A DNA stretch of 64,000 nucleotides from Pseudomonadota bacterium (GTDB lineage: Bacteria; Pseudomonadota; Alphaproteobacteria; Micavibrionales; CSBR16-224). The position numbers and the translations under genes were made by a program. Positions 26,585 through 35,655 of the stretch are shown piece by piece (position 1 is the stretch's first letter; each line of letters begins with the position of its first letter). The notes beneath the pieces are model-generated. The model was given only the letters and a program-made list of their open reading frames with translations. It did no database searches and was not told the DNA's origin. The DNA lies in the NCBI GenBank assembly GCA_013285465.1, contig CP053449.1, positions 1,381,540 to 1,445,539 on the forward strand. The letters are read 5' to 3'.

Positions 26585-27589
26585 TTAGAGAGATGCCAGC
26601 TTCACAGCCGTATCCGACATACGGCTGGAGAAACCCCATTCGTTGTCATACCAGCTCATCACACGGATCAGACGGCCATCCAGCGCTTTGGTCTCGTTCA
26701 GTGCGAAAATAGAAGAACGGGGATCATGGTTAAAGTCGCTGGAGACCAGCGGCTCGTCATAATAGCCCAGCACACCGTGCATGGCACCGTCAGCCGCCGC
26801 TTTGATCGCGGCGTTGATTTCTTCGACCGTCGTGTCTTTTTCCGCAACGAATTTCAGATCAACAACCGAGACATTCGGGGTCGGCACACGAATAGCCACG
26901 CCGTCCAGCTTGCCTTTCAGCTGGGGCAGTACTTTGCCGACAGCACGCGCCGCACCCGTTGAAGTCGGGATCATGTTGCAAGCCCCTGCCCGTGCGCGGT
27001 GCAGGTCTTTATGCATCGTATCAACAATACGCTGATCGCCGGTATAGCTGTGGATGGTCGTCATAAAGCCGTGTTTGATACCGACCGTCTCATGCAGAAC
27101 AGCGGCAACAGGTGCCAGACAGTTCGTGGTGCAGGAGGCGTTGGAGACGATTTTGTGATCGCCCGTCAAAGCATCACTGTTCACGCCGTAAACAACCGTA
27201 ATATCTTCATCCGTACCGGGGGCGGAAATCAGCACTTTGCGCGCACCCGCTTCCAGATGTTTGCCTGCGGCTTCGCGTCCGGTGAAAATACCCGTGCATT
27301 CCATCGCCACATCAACGCCCATATCACCCCAGGGCAGCGCCGTCGGGTCGCGTTCCTGAATACATTTCACTTCATGGCCGTTGATAATCAGATTGCCGTT
27401 TGCAACCGAGACATCCCCGTTAAAACGTCCGTGTACCGTGTCGTATTTCAACAAATGCGCATTGGTGTTTACATCCGCTAGATCGTTAATGGCAACGATT
27501 TCGACATCATTGCGTCCTGATTCAAAGGCCGCGCGCAGAACAAGGCGTCCGATACGTCCAAAACCGTTAATGGCAACACGTGCTGTCAT
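26585..27589 (-). CDS. gap: Glyceraldehyde-3-phosphate dehydrogenase, type I
   Basis: 334 residues. NAD-dependent. GFGRIGRLVLRAAFESG is the dinucleotide fold; SNASCTTNCLAPV holds the catalytic cysteine near 151; RAARAVG-like anion-site loop and SWYDNEWGFSSRM complete the signature. Very strong ribosome-binding site CAGGAGGGAAT. Divergent from the gene at 27778. Confidence 0.98.
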   Translation of the reverse strand: MTARVAINGFGRIGRLVLRAAFESGRNDVEIVAINDLADVNTNAHLLKYDTVHGRFNGDVSVANGNLIINGHEVKCIQERDPTALPWGDMGVDVAMECTGIFTGREAAGKHLEAGARKVLISAPGTDEDITVVYGVNSDALTGDHKIVSNASCTTNCLAPVAAVLHETVGIKHGFMTTIHSYTGDQRIVDTMHKDLHRARAGACNMIPTSTGAARAVGKVLPQLKGKLDGVAIRVPTPNVSVVDLKFVAEKDTTVEEINAAIKAAADGAMHGVLGYYDEPLVSSDFNHDPRSSIFALNETKALDGRLIRVMSWYDNEWGFSSRMSDTAVKLASL

Positions 27590-27777
27590 GATATTCCCTC
27601 CTGATTAAAAATGATCTCTTACCCTAAAGCCTTTTTACACCTGCTGCACTGCAAAAGACAAGAGTTAACGCATAGAAATATATTTTACATATTTGCATTT
27701 TATCTATTTATTATGTATAATAATATTGTGTGTGTGATTCTTTACTATGGCGGCGAATGCAAAAATAGGGGTGTGTA

Positions 27778-28182
27778 ATGCTGAATAACGATAAAAATCA
27801 ATACCATCAGGAAAATCGTCTTTTCGGATATGTCATTATCAATGCCGAAGGCGATGTGCTGGACGGTATGACAGATGACGGGCATCTGCATTTTACACCG
27901 CAATATGAATTGGCTGATCTGGATGCGCAGCCGATGCTGTTCCGCAACCGGATGCGCCTGCCCCGCAATATCACGGACAAACTCGACAGCAGCTTCGGTC
28001 TGGTGGAGGTACGTCTGGACAATGACGGCAAAGCCGACGCGGATGCCGTATTGCAAGGCCGTGTCATCGGCTCCGTTTCTTCGTTGCTGGCGGCGGTTGC
28101 CATGGATAAAAGCTTTGAAGATGTCAAAAGCTACGCCACGCGCCAAGACTTCCGCGAGAAAAACTACCGCGACAAGAAATAA
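27778..28182 (+). CDS. Hypothetical protein
   Basis: 134 residues. No signal peptide, no membrane helix; basic, polar ends (NNDKNQYHQENRLF; REKNYRDKK) around a beta-rich middle. ATG after GGGGTG. I do not recognise the family. It lies between gap (divergent, 188-base upstream region) and the convergent ATPase zeta gene. Confidence 0.55.
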   Translation: MLNNDKNQYHQENRLFGYVIINAEGDVLDGMTDDGHLHFTPQYELADLDAQPMLFRNRMRLPRNITDKLDSSFGLVEVRLDNDGKADADAVLQGRVIGSVSSLLAAVAMDKSFEDVKSYATRQDFREKNYRDKK

Positions 28183-28204
28183 TCACAATTGATTGTCTGA
28201 AAGG

Positions 28205-28537
28205 TTAAACGGCTTCCTCAGCGGCGGCATTCGATGCTTCGACGCTTGCGAGTGCCTCTTCATGGCAGCGGCCCAGCTCCAGCCACAGGCGGGATTCGGA
28301 TACGCCCGGCAGGTCTTGCTGCACTTTGCCAATCACATCTTCAAAACCCGGCTCGTCCAGATCGAAAGACACCAAATGCTCGGCATAGGCTTTGGCCTCA
28401 GTCTCGCCCAGTTTCATCTGTTCCGCCGCCCATAATCCAAACAGCTTCACCATCCGGGCGCTGACTTTGAAGATCATTTCCTGATCGTGCTGGAATTTTG
28501 CCTCAAAAGCACTTAACCGTCTTTGGAAATTATCCAT
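28205..28537 (-). CDS. F1-ATPase inhibitor zeta subunit (DUF1476 family)
   Basis: 110 residues. FEAKFQHDQEMIFKVSARMVKLFGLWAAEQM is the family signature; members bind and inhibit the F1-ATPase of alphaproteobacteria and are related in function to mitochondrial IF1. Start ATG after GGAG. It is strongly typical of Alphaproteobacteria, which supports the taxonomic call. Confidence 0.88.
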   Translation of the reverse strand: MDNFQRRLSAFEAKFQHDQEMIFKVSARMVKLFGLWAAEQMKLGETEAKAYAEHLVSFDLDEPGFEDVIGKVQQDLPGVSESRLWLELGRCHEEALASVEASNAAAEEAV

Positions 28538-28628
28538 CTTCTATACTCCTGATTACTGTTAACGGCACAACATCTGTACAAATTTCGCGCCCATTATGCG
28601 CAAGCGCGCCGTGGATTGCAAGCATGAC

Positions 28629-29423
28629 TCACTCTCCTGTCTGCAATAATCCGCCATGTTTGCGCGACCGGTCCAAAGACCAGAAAAAACATCCCGTCGC
28701 AATGACAAAATAAACCGCATTCAGCCCCGCCGCCCGCCACAGATATTCCGCATGAAATTCCCCGTTCAGCAGGATGCCGCGCAAGCCTTCAAACACATGC
28801 GAGGCCGGCAGCGCCCGTGAAACCACCTGCACGGCCTCCGGCAAAGCGCTGATCGGATAATAAACGGCGCAAAGCGGTGCAAACAGGAAGGTCAGCGCAT
28901 AACAGAACCCTTCCGCCCCCAACCCTGCCCGCATTAAAATAGAGGTGATAAACAGCCCCAGCCACCAGCCCATCACCCATACATTGATAATCAGCGCCGC
29001 CAGCGGCAGGCCGATACTGAAAATATTGAAATCGTAAATCCACATCGCCAGAAACAGCACAGGCGTCACCCCGATCAGCGTGCGGATAATACTGATGCAG
29101 ATCATCGACACAATCCATTCCGCCGGACGCAACGGACTAACGCAGAGATGACCGATATTGCGCGACCACAACTCCTCCATAAAGGACAGTGATACACTCA
29201 GCTGTGAACGGAACAGCATTTCCCAAAGCAGTGCCGCGCCCAATAGCGCCCCGACAACATAAGGAATATGCGCCGACGAAGCCGCGAAATATTGACTGAT
29301 AAAGCCCCACAGCACCATATGCATGGTCGGCCAATAGATCAGATCCAGAATACGCGGCCAGGATTTGCGCAGAATATAGAAATAGCGCAGGATCATCGCG
29401 TAAATACGGCCGAAACTCATCAT
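28629..29423 (-). CDS. ABC-2 type transporter permease
   Basis: 264 residues from MMSFGRIYAMILRYFYILRKSW. Six membrane helices: roughly 29-47, 54-74, 107-128, 140-165, 175-195 and 232-250. Reads as the membrane half of an exporter of the ABC-2 (polysaccharide/drug/lipid) type. It starts 4 bases after its ATPase gene. A longer in-frame version would translate through the ATPase's lysine-rich 3' end in another frame and is excluded. Substrate unknown. Confidence 0.85.
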   Translation of the reverse strand: MMSFGRIYAMILRYFYILRKSWPRILDLIYWPTMHMVLWGFISQYFAASSAHIPYVVGALLGAALLWEMLFRSQLSVSLSFMEELWSRNIGHLCVSPLRPAEWIVSMICISIIRTLIGVTPVLFLAMWIYDFNIFSIGLPLAALIINVWVMGWWLGLFITSILMRAGLGAEGFCYALTFLFAPLCAVYYPISALPEAVQVVSRALPASHVFEGLRGILLNGEFHAEYLWRAAGLNAVYFVIATGCFFWSLDRSRKHGGLLQTGE

Positions 29424-29427
29424 TTTT

Positions 29428-30348
29428 TCAGCCCTTTCTTCTCTTGGCAGCCGTTTTTTTTGTAGCGGCTTTTTTAATCGCTTTCTTCTTAACAGCTTTT
29501 TTGGGAGCGGCTTTTTTCTTCTTCTGCAACAGCGCCGCCACGGCCTTGTCTTTCCCATGATCACGCGCAACCTTCAGGAAGACATCCTCCATATTGCGCA
29601 GACCATAGCGGTGAATCAAGGTTTGCGGCGCACCGACATCCACAATCTTGCCCTGCCGCATCATCAAGACATTGTCACATAATCTTTCGACTTCCGGCAT
29701 ATTGTGGGAGGCCAGCAGAATCGTCGCGCCGGTCTTTTTGCGGTATTTTTCGATATAACTGCGGATTTTATCGGCCATATCAGGATCCAGCGAGGCTGTC
29801 GGCTCGTCAAGCAGCAGAACATCCGGTTTATTCAGCAGCGATTTTGCCAAGGCGACCCGCGCCTGTTGACCTGCGGAAATTTTGCCGTAATGGCGGTCAA
29901 GGAAATCAGTAAAAACAAAGCCTTCCGCCAGCTCGTCAATCCTCTCCCGCAGGTCGGGGACGGAATAAAGCCGTCCGTACACCGTCAGATTTTCACGCAC
30001 CGTCAGGCGGCGCGGCAAATCCGTAAAAGGCGAGGCAAAATTCATGCGCTCCAGCGCGGCATAGCGGTCATTCGTCATGTCATGGCCCAGCACCGCGATC
30101 GACCCTGCGCTGGGATAAAGAATACCAAGCAGCATTGATAATGTGGTGGTTTTTCCGGCACCGTTACCGCCCAGCAGTGCTGTCGTGCTGCCGAAAGGAA
30201 CGGAAAAACTGATCCCGTCTACCGCACGGATATTGCCAAAAACTTTTTCGAGATTTTGGACGACAATGGCATGATTGCCCGCAGTCTCATTCTTTTTTGC
30301 TGTCATTTTTTTTTGATTACGCGCGATTGATTTTGCGTCAATCGTCAT
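29428..30348 (-). CDS. ABC transporter ATP-binding protein with lysine-rich tail
   Basis: 306 residues if started at the ATG at 30348, which overlaps the sspB stop region; an ATG at 30306 (292 residues) is also possible and neither has a strong ribosome-binding site. Walker A GGNGAGKTT, signature ISAGQQARVALA, Walker B VLLLDEPTA and the H-loop ASHNMPEVE are all intact. The last about 35 residues are a Lys/Ala-rich, histone-H1-like tail, unusual for an exporter ATPase. Partner of the permease at 28629-29423. Confidence 0.9.
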   Translation of the reverse strand: MTIDAKSIARNQKKMTAKKNETAGNHAIVVQNLEKVFGNIRAVDGISFSVPFGSTTALLGGNGAGKTTTLSMLLGILYPSAGSIAVLGHDMTNDRYAALERMNFASPFTDLPRRLTVRENLTVYGRLYSVPDLRERIDELAEGFVFTDFLDRHYGKISAGQQARVALAKSLLNKPDVLLLDEPTASLDPDMADKIRSYIEKYRKKTGATILLASHNMPEVERLCDNVLMMRQGKIVDVGAPQTLIHRYGLRNMEDVFLKVARDHGKDKAVAALLQKKKKAAPKKAVKKKAIKKAATKKTAAKRRKG

Positions 30349-30820
30349 TTTCTTTTTTACTGCGGAAACTGTCGAGTGAAATGACCTGCCCCGTCTTTTC
30401 ACCGTCTTTCAAATTCAGTTCATCATCCTGCCCGTCATCCTCATCTTCCTGTCCGGGGTGCAACGGCTGGAATTGCAGCGCGAAATTCACCGAGGGATCC
30501 GCGAAAATGGTGATCGAATCAAGCGGCACGACCAGTTTTTCCGGCACATTGTTGAAGCTGAGCATGACGGAGAAAAATTCTTTTGCAATTTCAAGATCAT
30601 AGAATTGATGCTGCAAAACAATCGTCATCTCATTGGGATAGCGTTCCTTGAGATAATCCGGCATTTCCACGCCTTTGTGCTTGGTCTGGAAAGTAATGTA
30701 GAAATGGTGGTCATCCACAAGTCCGGTTTCAGCCGTTTCCCGCAAAGCTGCACGAACAACGCCGCGCAGCGCCTCTTCCACCATGCGGTCGTATCTAAAA
30801 GCATCATCGTTATCTTGCAT
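30338..30820 (-). CDS. sspB: SspB-family ClpXP adaptor protein
   Basis: 160 residues. Alphaproteobacterial SspB brings ssrA-tagged proteins to ClpXP. The folded N-terminal domain includes MPDYLKERYPNEMTIVLQ and FFSVMLSFNNVPEKLVVPL; the C-terminal tail is acidic and Lys/Glu-rich, where the ClpX-binding peptide lies. It ends inside the start region of the ABC ATPase gene, so the three genes are probably one operon. Confidence 0.9.
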   Translation of the reverse strand: MQDNDDAFRYDRMVEEALRGVVRAALRETAETGLVDDHHFYITFQTKHKGVEMPDYLKERYPNEMTIVLQHQFYDLEIAKEFFSVMLSFNNVPEKLVVPLDSITIFADPSVNFALQFQPLHPGQEDEDDGQDDELNLKDGEKTGQVISLDSFRSKKENDD

Positions 30821-30922
30821 TCAACCCTCTTTCGTCCTTCTTTTTTTTAAATCCTAGCAGATGACAGGTTGAGATACAGTTAATTTTTCAAAAAAATCAA
30901 CCCGTCCGATACTGCCCGATCT

Positions 30923-31504
30923 CTAGATTTCAACTGCGCGCACTTCCACAACTTCGGGAATAAAATGCTGCAAAAGGTTCTGCACGCCGGATTTCAACGT
31001 CATCGTCGAACTCGGACAGCCGGAACACGCGCCCTGCATATGCAGATAAACAATCCCGTCTTCAAAAGAATCGAATAAAACATCACCGCCGTCACGCGCC
31101 ACGGCGGGACGGATATGCGTATCCAACAATTCTTTGATCTGTTTGACGATTTCACTGTCCAGATCACTGGGCGCATGTGTTTTTTCCGCATCATTGCGCA
31201 CGGCATCCAGCGCCTCGTCCAGCATTACGGGATGTCCCAGCGTGAAATGCTCCATCACGATATCCAGCACCGCCGGTTTCAAATCATTCCAATCCGTATC
31301 TTCCGCCTTGGTCACGGAAATGAAATCCTTGCCCAGAAAAATGCCGCGCACTTCGGGCAGAGAAAACAGCTTATGCGCCAGCGGTGAATTTTTTTCCGCT
31401 TCATCACCCGTCTTAAATTCGGCAGAACCGGACGGCATTACCTCGCATCCCGGTAAAAATTTTAGCGTTGCGGGGTTAGGTGTGATTTCCGTTTGGATAA
31501 ACAT
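30923..31504 (-). CDS. NifU family / Nfu-type iron-sulfur scaffold protein
   Basis: 193 residues. The N-terminal Nfu domain (MFIQTEITPNPATLKFLPG) and the C-terminal NifU domain with GACSGCPSSTMTL (CxxC at about C160-C163) are the typical bipartite alphaproteobacterial Nfu. Carries Fe-S clusters to apo-proteins. ATG after CAGGGAG. Precedes nothing obvious for Fe-S assembly here. Confidence 0.93.
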   Translation of the reverse strand: MFIQTEITPNPATLKFLPGCEVMPSGSAEFKTGDEAEKNSPLAHKLFSLPEVRGIFLGKDFISVTKAEDTDWNDLKPAVLDIVMEHFTLGHPVMLDEALDAVRNDAEKTHAPSDLDSEIVKQIKELLDTHIRPAVARDGGDVLFDSFEDGIVYLHMQGACSGCPSSTMTLKSGVQNLLQHFIPEVVEVRAVEI

Positions 31505-31549
31505 TAAGCTGTAACTCCCTGTTATTTTATTATTTTTATCGTTCCGGCC

Positions 31550-32584
31550 TTATAGAGGCACACCCTTGCTTGTCGAATATTCAAAATGCAGTGCCTGCCC
31601 CGGGAATACACGCGGGTGAATCGCATGCGCTGCCGTTGCCGCCTCGGAAAAACCCGTCAGAATCAGTTTCAGCTTGTTCTTATAACACGCAATATCCCCG
31701 ACGGCAAAAATACCCGCACGGTTGGTCTCGCAAGTAGACGGATCAACAACGATATGGTTTTGCTGCAATTCCAGCTGCCAATCGGCAATCGGGCCGATTT
31801 TACTGGCCAGACCGAAAAACGGCAGCAATATATCCGCCTCCAGCATCCGGCTGCCGCCGTCAAAATCTGTCACTTCCAGTGCCGTCATGATACCGTCCCG
31901 CCCGTGCAACGCGCCCAGCTGATACGGTGTCACGATTTCCACAACATCGCCCTGCTCTGCCAGTTCGTGCATACGGCGTACCGTTTCCGGCGCGGCGCGG
32001 AATTTGTCGCGGCGATGCACCACATAGATTTTTTCCGCGACATCAGCCAAAGAGACGGCCCAGTCAACAGCGCTGTCACCGCCGCCGGCAATCACCAGCC
32101 GCTTGCCTTTAAAATCGTCACGGCGGCGCACCATATAAAAAACCGATGTCCCTTCATAATCCGCAAGACCGTCCAGCGGGGGGCGGTTCGGTCCAAAAGC
32201 GCCGACACCCGCCGCGATCACAACCGCCTTGGCGCGAATCTGTGTTCCCGTCGTGGTCGTCACGCACCAGCCATCTGCACCGTCTTCCTTCATAAACACA
32301 GCCTGTTGATTTAAATGATAGACCGGATCAAACGGCTCAATCTGGCTGATCAGGTTCTCGATCAACTGCCCCGCCTCCAGCACAGGATGCGCAGGAATAT
32401 CATAGATCGGCTTTTCCGGATACAGCGCCGCGCATTGACCGCCAAGGCTTTCCAGCGCATCAATAACATGGCAGGACATACCCAGCATACCGCACTCAAA
32501 GACAGCGAATAATCCAACCGGACCGGCACCGATGACAACAACATCGGTGGTATGACACGGAAAATTTGATGTATTGGTATTCAT
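31550..32584 (-). CDS. Ferredoxin--NADP(+) reductase (thioredoxin-reductase-like type)
   Basis: 344 residues. VVIGAGPVGLFAVFECGMLG (FAD fold), VIAGGGDSAVDWAV (NADPH fold) and FAVGDIACY (FAD tail) are present, without the redox CxxC of thioredoxin reductase, as in YumC-type ferredoxin-NADP reductases. It lies 45 bases upstream of the Nfu gene in the same direction, so Fe-S and ferredoxin metabolism may be linked here. Confidence 0.9.
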   Translation of the reverse strand: MNTNTSNFPCHTTDVVVIGAGPVGLFAVFECGMLGMSCHVIDALESLGGQCAALYPEKPIYDIPAHPVLEAGQLIENLISQIEPFDPVYHLNQQAVFMKEDGADGWCVTTTTGTQIRAKAVVIAAGVGAFGPNRPPLDGLADYEGTSVFYMVRRRDDFKGKRLVIAGGGDSAVDWAVSLADVAEKIYVVHRRDKFRAAPETVRRMHELAEQGDVVEIVTPYQLGALHGRDGIMTALEVTDFDGGSRMLEADILLPFFGLASKIGPIADWQLELQQNHIVVDPSTCETNRAGIFAVGDIACYKNKLKLILTGFSEAATAAHAIHPRVFPGQALHFEYSTSKGVPL

Positions 32585-32646
32585 CTGCTGTTATTATAAC
32601 TTGTTTTGATTGACCATATGCGACGTGAAAGGCGAAGCCCCGTAAA

Positions 32647-33189
32647 ATGTTGGAGATCATCCTGACCCTATCGCTTGTCTGTACAGTTGTACTGCTGTTC
32701 GTCACGCTTTTCAACGAATATTATCAGCAGCGTCTCGGCGTTTCCTGCATGCCCACGACTCCGAAAGTCCGTGCGCATATGATGGGACTGATTGAGGAAT
32801 ACGCCAAAGACGGACACGCCAATATCGTGGAGCTGGGCTGCGGCTGGGGCGGTATGGCCCGCAGCGCGACCAAGCGCTTTCCGTGGCTGACCACAACGGG
32901 AATTGAGAAATCACTCTTTCCCTATCTGTTTTCAAAACTGCGTGCGATTGGCAATGACACAAATATCCGCCACGAAAATATCTACAAATATGATTTAAAA
33001 GATGCCGATATCATATTGTGTTATTTATCAAATCAGCACATGGAAGGCCTAGAGGACAAAATGACGGAAGAGCTCAAACCCGGCAGCGTTGTCATCAGCA
33101 GCACCTTCCAGTTTGCCAAGAAAAAACCCGATAAAATCGTACCTCTTACAGGTGTTTACGACACAAAAATCTACATTTATGTGTTCTGA
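32647..33189 (+). CDS. Class I SAM-dependent methyltransferase, membrane-anchored
   Basis: 180 residues. An N-terminal membrane helix (about 2-24) precedes a Rossmann methyltransferase domain with the glycine motif VELGCGWGG near 60 and DADIILCYLS near 119. The substrate is unknown. Unusual in being small and anchored. Upstream of TrkH by 74 bases on the same strand, but the spacing does not prove an operon. Confidence 0.75.
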   Translation: MLEIILTLSLVCTVVLLFVTLFNEYYQQRLGVSCMPTTPKVRAHMMGLIEEYAKDGHANIVELGCGWGGMARSATKRFPWLTTTGIEKSLFPYLFSKLRAIGNDTNIRHENIYKYDLKDADIILCYLSNQHMEGLEDKMTEELKPGSVVISSTFQFAKKKPDKIVPLTGVYDTKIYIYVF

Positions 33190-33263
33190 CGCGCTACAAT
33201 AGGTATGAATGAAGACAAATTGTTAAAAAGAAAAATCTAAAAACACTCTCAAGGTTCCTGTCC

Positions 33264-34703
33264 GTGCACTTCCGGCCCATTTTTTTCTCACTCGGTATTT
33301 TATTGACGATTCTGGCGGTCGTCATGCTGCCATCGGTGCTGCTGGAGTTTTTTGACAATAAGAACTGGAAAAGCTTTGCCTCTGTGCAGGCTTTGACCGC
33401 TTTCTGCGGTATTTTGACCGCTCTTGCAAGTTACGAGAAAAAGTTCATCTTCCGCATCCGCGAAGCCTTTTTGATGACAAACCTGATCTGGATTGTTGTC
33501 GGGCTGTTCGGCTCATTGCCGTTGTATTTTTCCGATATTGAGATCAGCTTTACCGATGCGCTGTTTGAATCTATTTCCGGCGTGACCACAACCGGCGCAA
33601 CCGTTCTGACCAATCTGGACGATATGTCGCGGGGACTGCTTTTGTGGCGCTCCATGCTGCAATGGCTGGGCGGAATCGGGATTATTGTGATGGCGCTCTC
33701 CGTCCTGCCGCTATTGAATGTCGGCGGCATGCAGCTTTTTAAAACCGAGGCAATGGATGTGGAAAAAGTTCTTCCCAGCGCCGCACAAATTGCCGCCTCG
33801 ATCGGTACAATCTATGTCATGCTGACAGCTATTTGCGCTGCCTGCTACGCGCTGGGCGGCATGACGCGTTTCGATGCGCTCAACCATGCCATGACAACCA
33901 TCGCAACGGGCGGATTTTCGACCCATGACAAATCGATGGGTTTTTTCGACAGCGCCCGGCTGGAATATACCGCAACATTCTTTATTCTGCTTAGTTCCCT
34001 GCCCTTTATGCTTTATCTGCGCGCCATTCGCGGCAATCTGCTGGCTATCTTCCGCGATACGCAGGTGCAATGGTTCTTAAGCATCGTCGGATTGGCCATC
34101 CTGTCGCTGATTTTCTATCTGACCCTTACTTTTAATGCGCCGCTGGCCTCCGCCTTGCGCTATGCCAGCTTTAACGCCGTCTCCGTCATTACCGGAACGG
34201 GCTATGCCACAACGGATTATTCCGCATGGGGCGGCTTTGCCAAAGGGCTGTTCTTTTTTCTGATGTGTATCGGCGGCTGTGCCGGTTCAACGACCTGCGG
34301 TATCAAGATTTTCCGTTTTCAGATTCTCTATGCGGTCTCCCATGTACAGATTACAAAATTGGTCAAACCGCATGCCAGTATCCGCCCCTATTACAACAAG
34401 CAGCCGGTTTCCCAGGATGTGCAGATGTCAGTGATGTCGTTCTTTTTCCTGTTCGCACTCAGCTTCACAATCACCGCATTGCTGCTGCAAATGACCGGAC
34501 TGAATTTTCTGGATTCCATGTCCTGCGCCGTGACCGCGATTTCAAATGTCGGTCCTGCTCTTGGCGAGACCTTCGGTCCTGCGGGAACTTTTGCGGATAT
34601 GACCCATGCCGGAAAATGGATCATGTCCGTTGCCATGATGTTCGGACGTCTGGAGCTGTTTACATTGCTGGTGATGCTGTCACCGCATTTCTGGCGGCAT
34701 TAA
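33264..34703 (+). CDS. trkH: Trk-type potassium uptake membrane subunit TrkH
   Basis: 479 residues starting with GTG. About ten membrane helices with four selectivity-filter-like loops: SGVTTTGATVL, ATGGFSTHD, VITGTGYATTDY and AISNVGPALG. Forms the K+ translocation pore with the TrkA NAD-binding protein, which is not in the window. The stop is 6 bases from the convergent thioredoxin-like gene. Confidence 0.93.
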   Translation: MHFRPIFFSLGILLTILAVVMLPSVLLEFFDNKNWKSFASVQALTAFCGILTALASYEKKFIFRIREAFLMTNLIWIVVGLFGSLPLYFSDIEISFTDALFESISGVTTTGATVLTNLDDMSRGLLLWRSMLQWLGGIGIIVMALSVLPLLNVGGMQLFKTEAMDVEKVLPSAAQIAASIGTIYVMLTAICAACYALGGMTRFDALNHAMTTIATGGFSTHDKSMGFFDSARLEYTATFFILLSSLPFMLYLRAIRGNLLAIFRDTQVQWFLSIVGLAILSLIFYLTLTFNAPLASALRYASFNAVSVITGTGYATTDYSAWGGFAKGLFFFLMCIGGCAGSTTCGIKIFRFQILYAVSHVQITKLVKPHASIRPYYNKQPVSQDVQMSVMSFFFLFALSFTITALLLQMTGLNFLDSMSCAVTAISNVGPALGETFGPAGTFADMTHAGKWIMSVAMMFGRLELFTLLVMLSPHFWRH

Positions 34704-34709
34704 ACGGCT

Positions 34710-35387
34710 TTACTTCTTCAGCAATCCCGTTTGCTTTAAATAAAACAGAATAAATTGTTGCGATTCCTTGCTGCCCCAATCCGCGGGCTGTTCGACGCGG
34801 CGCAACAGCTTACCGTCAGGGCCGATAATCCACGTCACAGGCAGTGCCATCATATTTTCACGGTGGCGAATGGAACGCTGCGTATCCATATAAAGCGGCG
34901 TCAGTTCAATATTATGCCGTTTGAGGAACCTCCGAACCGATGCCTGCCCGGTATTATCCATGGAGACCGCGACAAAAGCGACCGGCGCACCCTGAAAAAA
35001 TTTCTGCGCTGCCATAAATCGCGGCAATTCCCTGATGCAGGGCTTGCACCACATACCCCATAAATTGACCACCAGTAATTTCCCTTTAAAGGAAGACAGC
35101 GCATATTCCTTGCCGTCATCCATATTGCCGAACACAATCTCCCGGGTCGTGTCCGGGCGGAAGGGCGGACGGTTTTTGAGTTCTTCGCGGCGCTTTTCCG
35201 CACGTTCTTCTTGCTCCTTGCGCGCCTTTTCCGCCTCTGCGCGGAATTCCTTTGTACGTTTCTCGACGGCAATTTGCTGCTGTCTCTGTTCTCCGGAATC
35301 CATGCGCTGTTTCAGAAACAGACCTGCTGCCAAAACGCAGATAACAGCAATAATGCCAATAATCACCGTCCGGTTTTTGCTTGCCAT
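34710..35387 (-). CDS. TlpA-like membrane-anchored thioredoxin-domain protein
   Basis: 225 residues. An N-terminal membrane helix (about 8-26) is followed by a charged helix (Glu/Arg/Lys-rich, about 30-68) and a thioredoxin-fold domain with WCKPC (CKPC) near 129-132. Periplasmic disulfide reductase/isomerase, e.g. for cytochrome c maturation; the partner is not in the window. Lies divergently beside a small lipoprotein gene. Confidence 0.88.
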   Translation of the reverse strand: MASKNRTVIIGIIAVICVLAAGLFLKQRMDSGEQRQQQIAVEKRTKEFRAEAEKARKEQEERAEKRREELKNRPPFRPDTTREIVFGNMDDGKEYALSSFKGKLLVVNLWGMWCKPCIRELPRFMAAQKFFQGAPVAFVAVSMDNTGQASVRRFLKRHNIELTPLYMDTQRSIRHRENMMALPVTWIIGPDGKLLRRVEQPADWGSKESQQFILFYLKQTGLLKK

Positions 35388-35450
35388 ATTTTCGCCCTCG
35401 ATTAGAATTGCGATAGAGTTGACTGTTCCCTTCTTTTTTAAAGGAAAGCC

Positions 35451-35612
35451 ATGTTCCGCGCAACATCCCTGTTTCTCTGCTGCCTGACCGTCGCTACAAG
35501 CCTTGCGCTGAGCGGCTGCGGTATCAAGCCCTCCAAGGTTCTGCCGCCTGAAGACAGCAAGACGGTCACCTATCCGCGCACCTATCCCGATCCGGTCAAA
35601 AACAGTCCTTAA
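35451..35612 (+). CDS. Small LptM-like lipoprotein
   Basis: 53 residues. Signal peptide MFRATSLFLCCLTVATSLAL, lipobox LSGC with cysteine near 23, then a short PPEDSKTVTYPRTYPDP tail. Matches the tiny lipoproteins that help LPS-translocon (LptD) oxidation or maturation. ATG after AAAGGA. It is followed after 43 bases by the TIGR02302 gene. Confidence 0.75.
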   Translation: MFRATSLFLCCLTVATSLALSGCGIKPSKVLPPEDSKTVTYPRTYPDPVKNSP

Positions 35613-35655
35613 AAAACCTTCCCTAAGGCGTAAAACTTCGTGATATAATAAAAAG

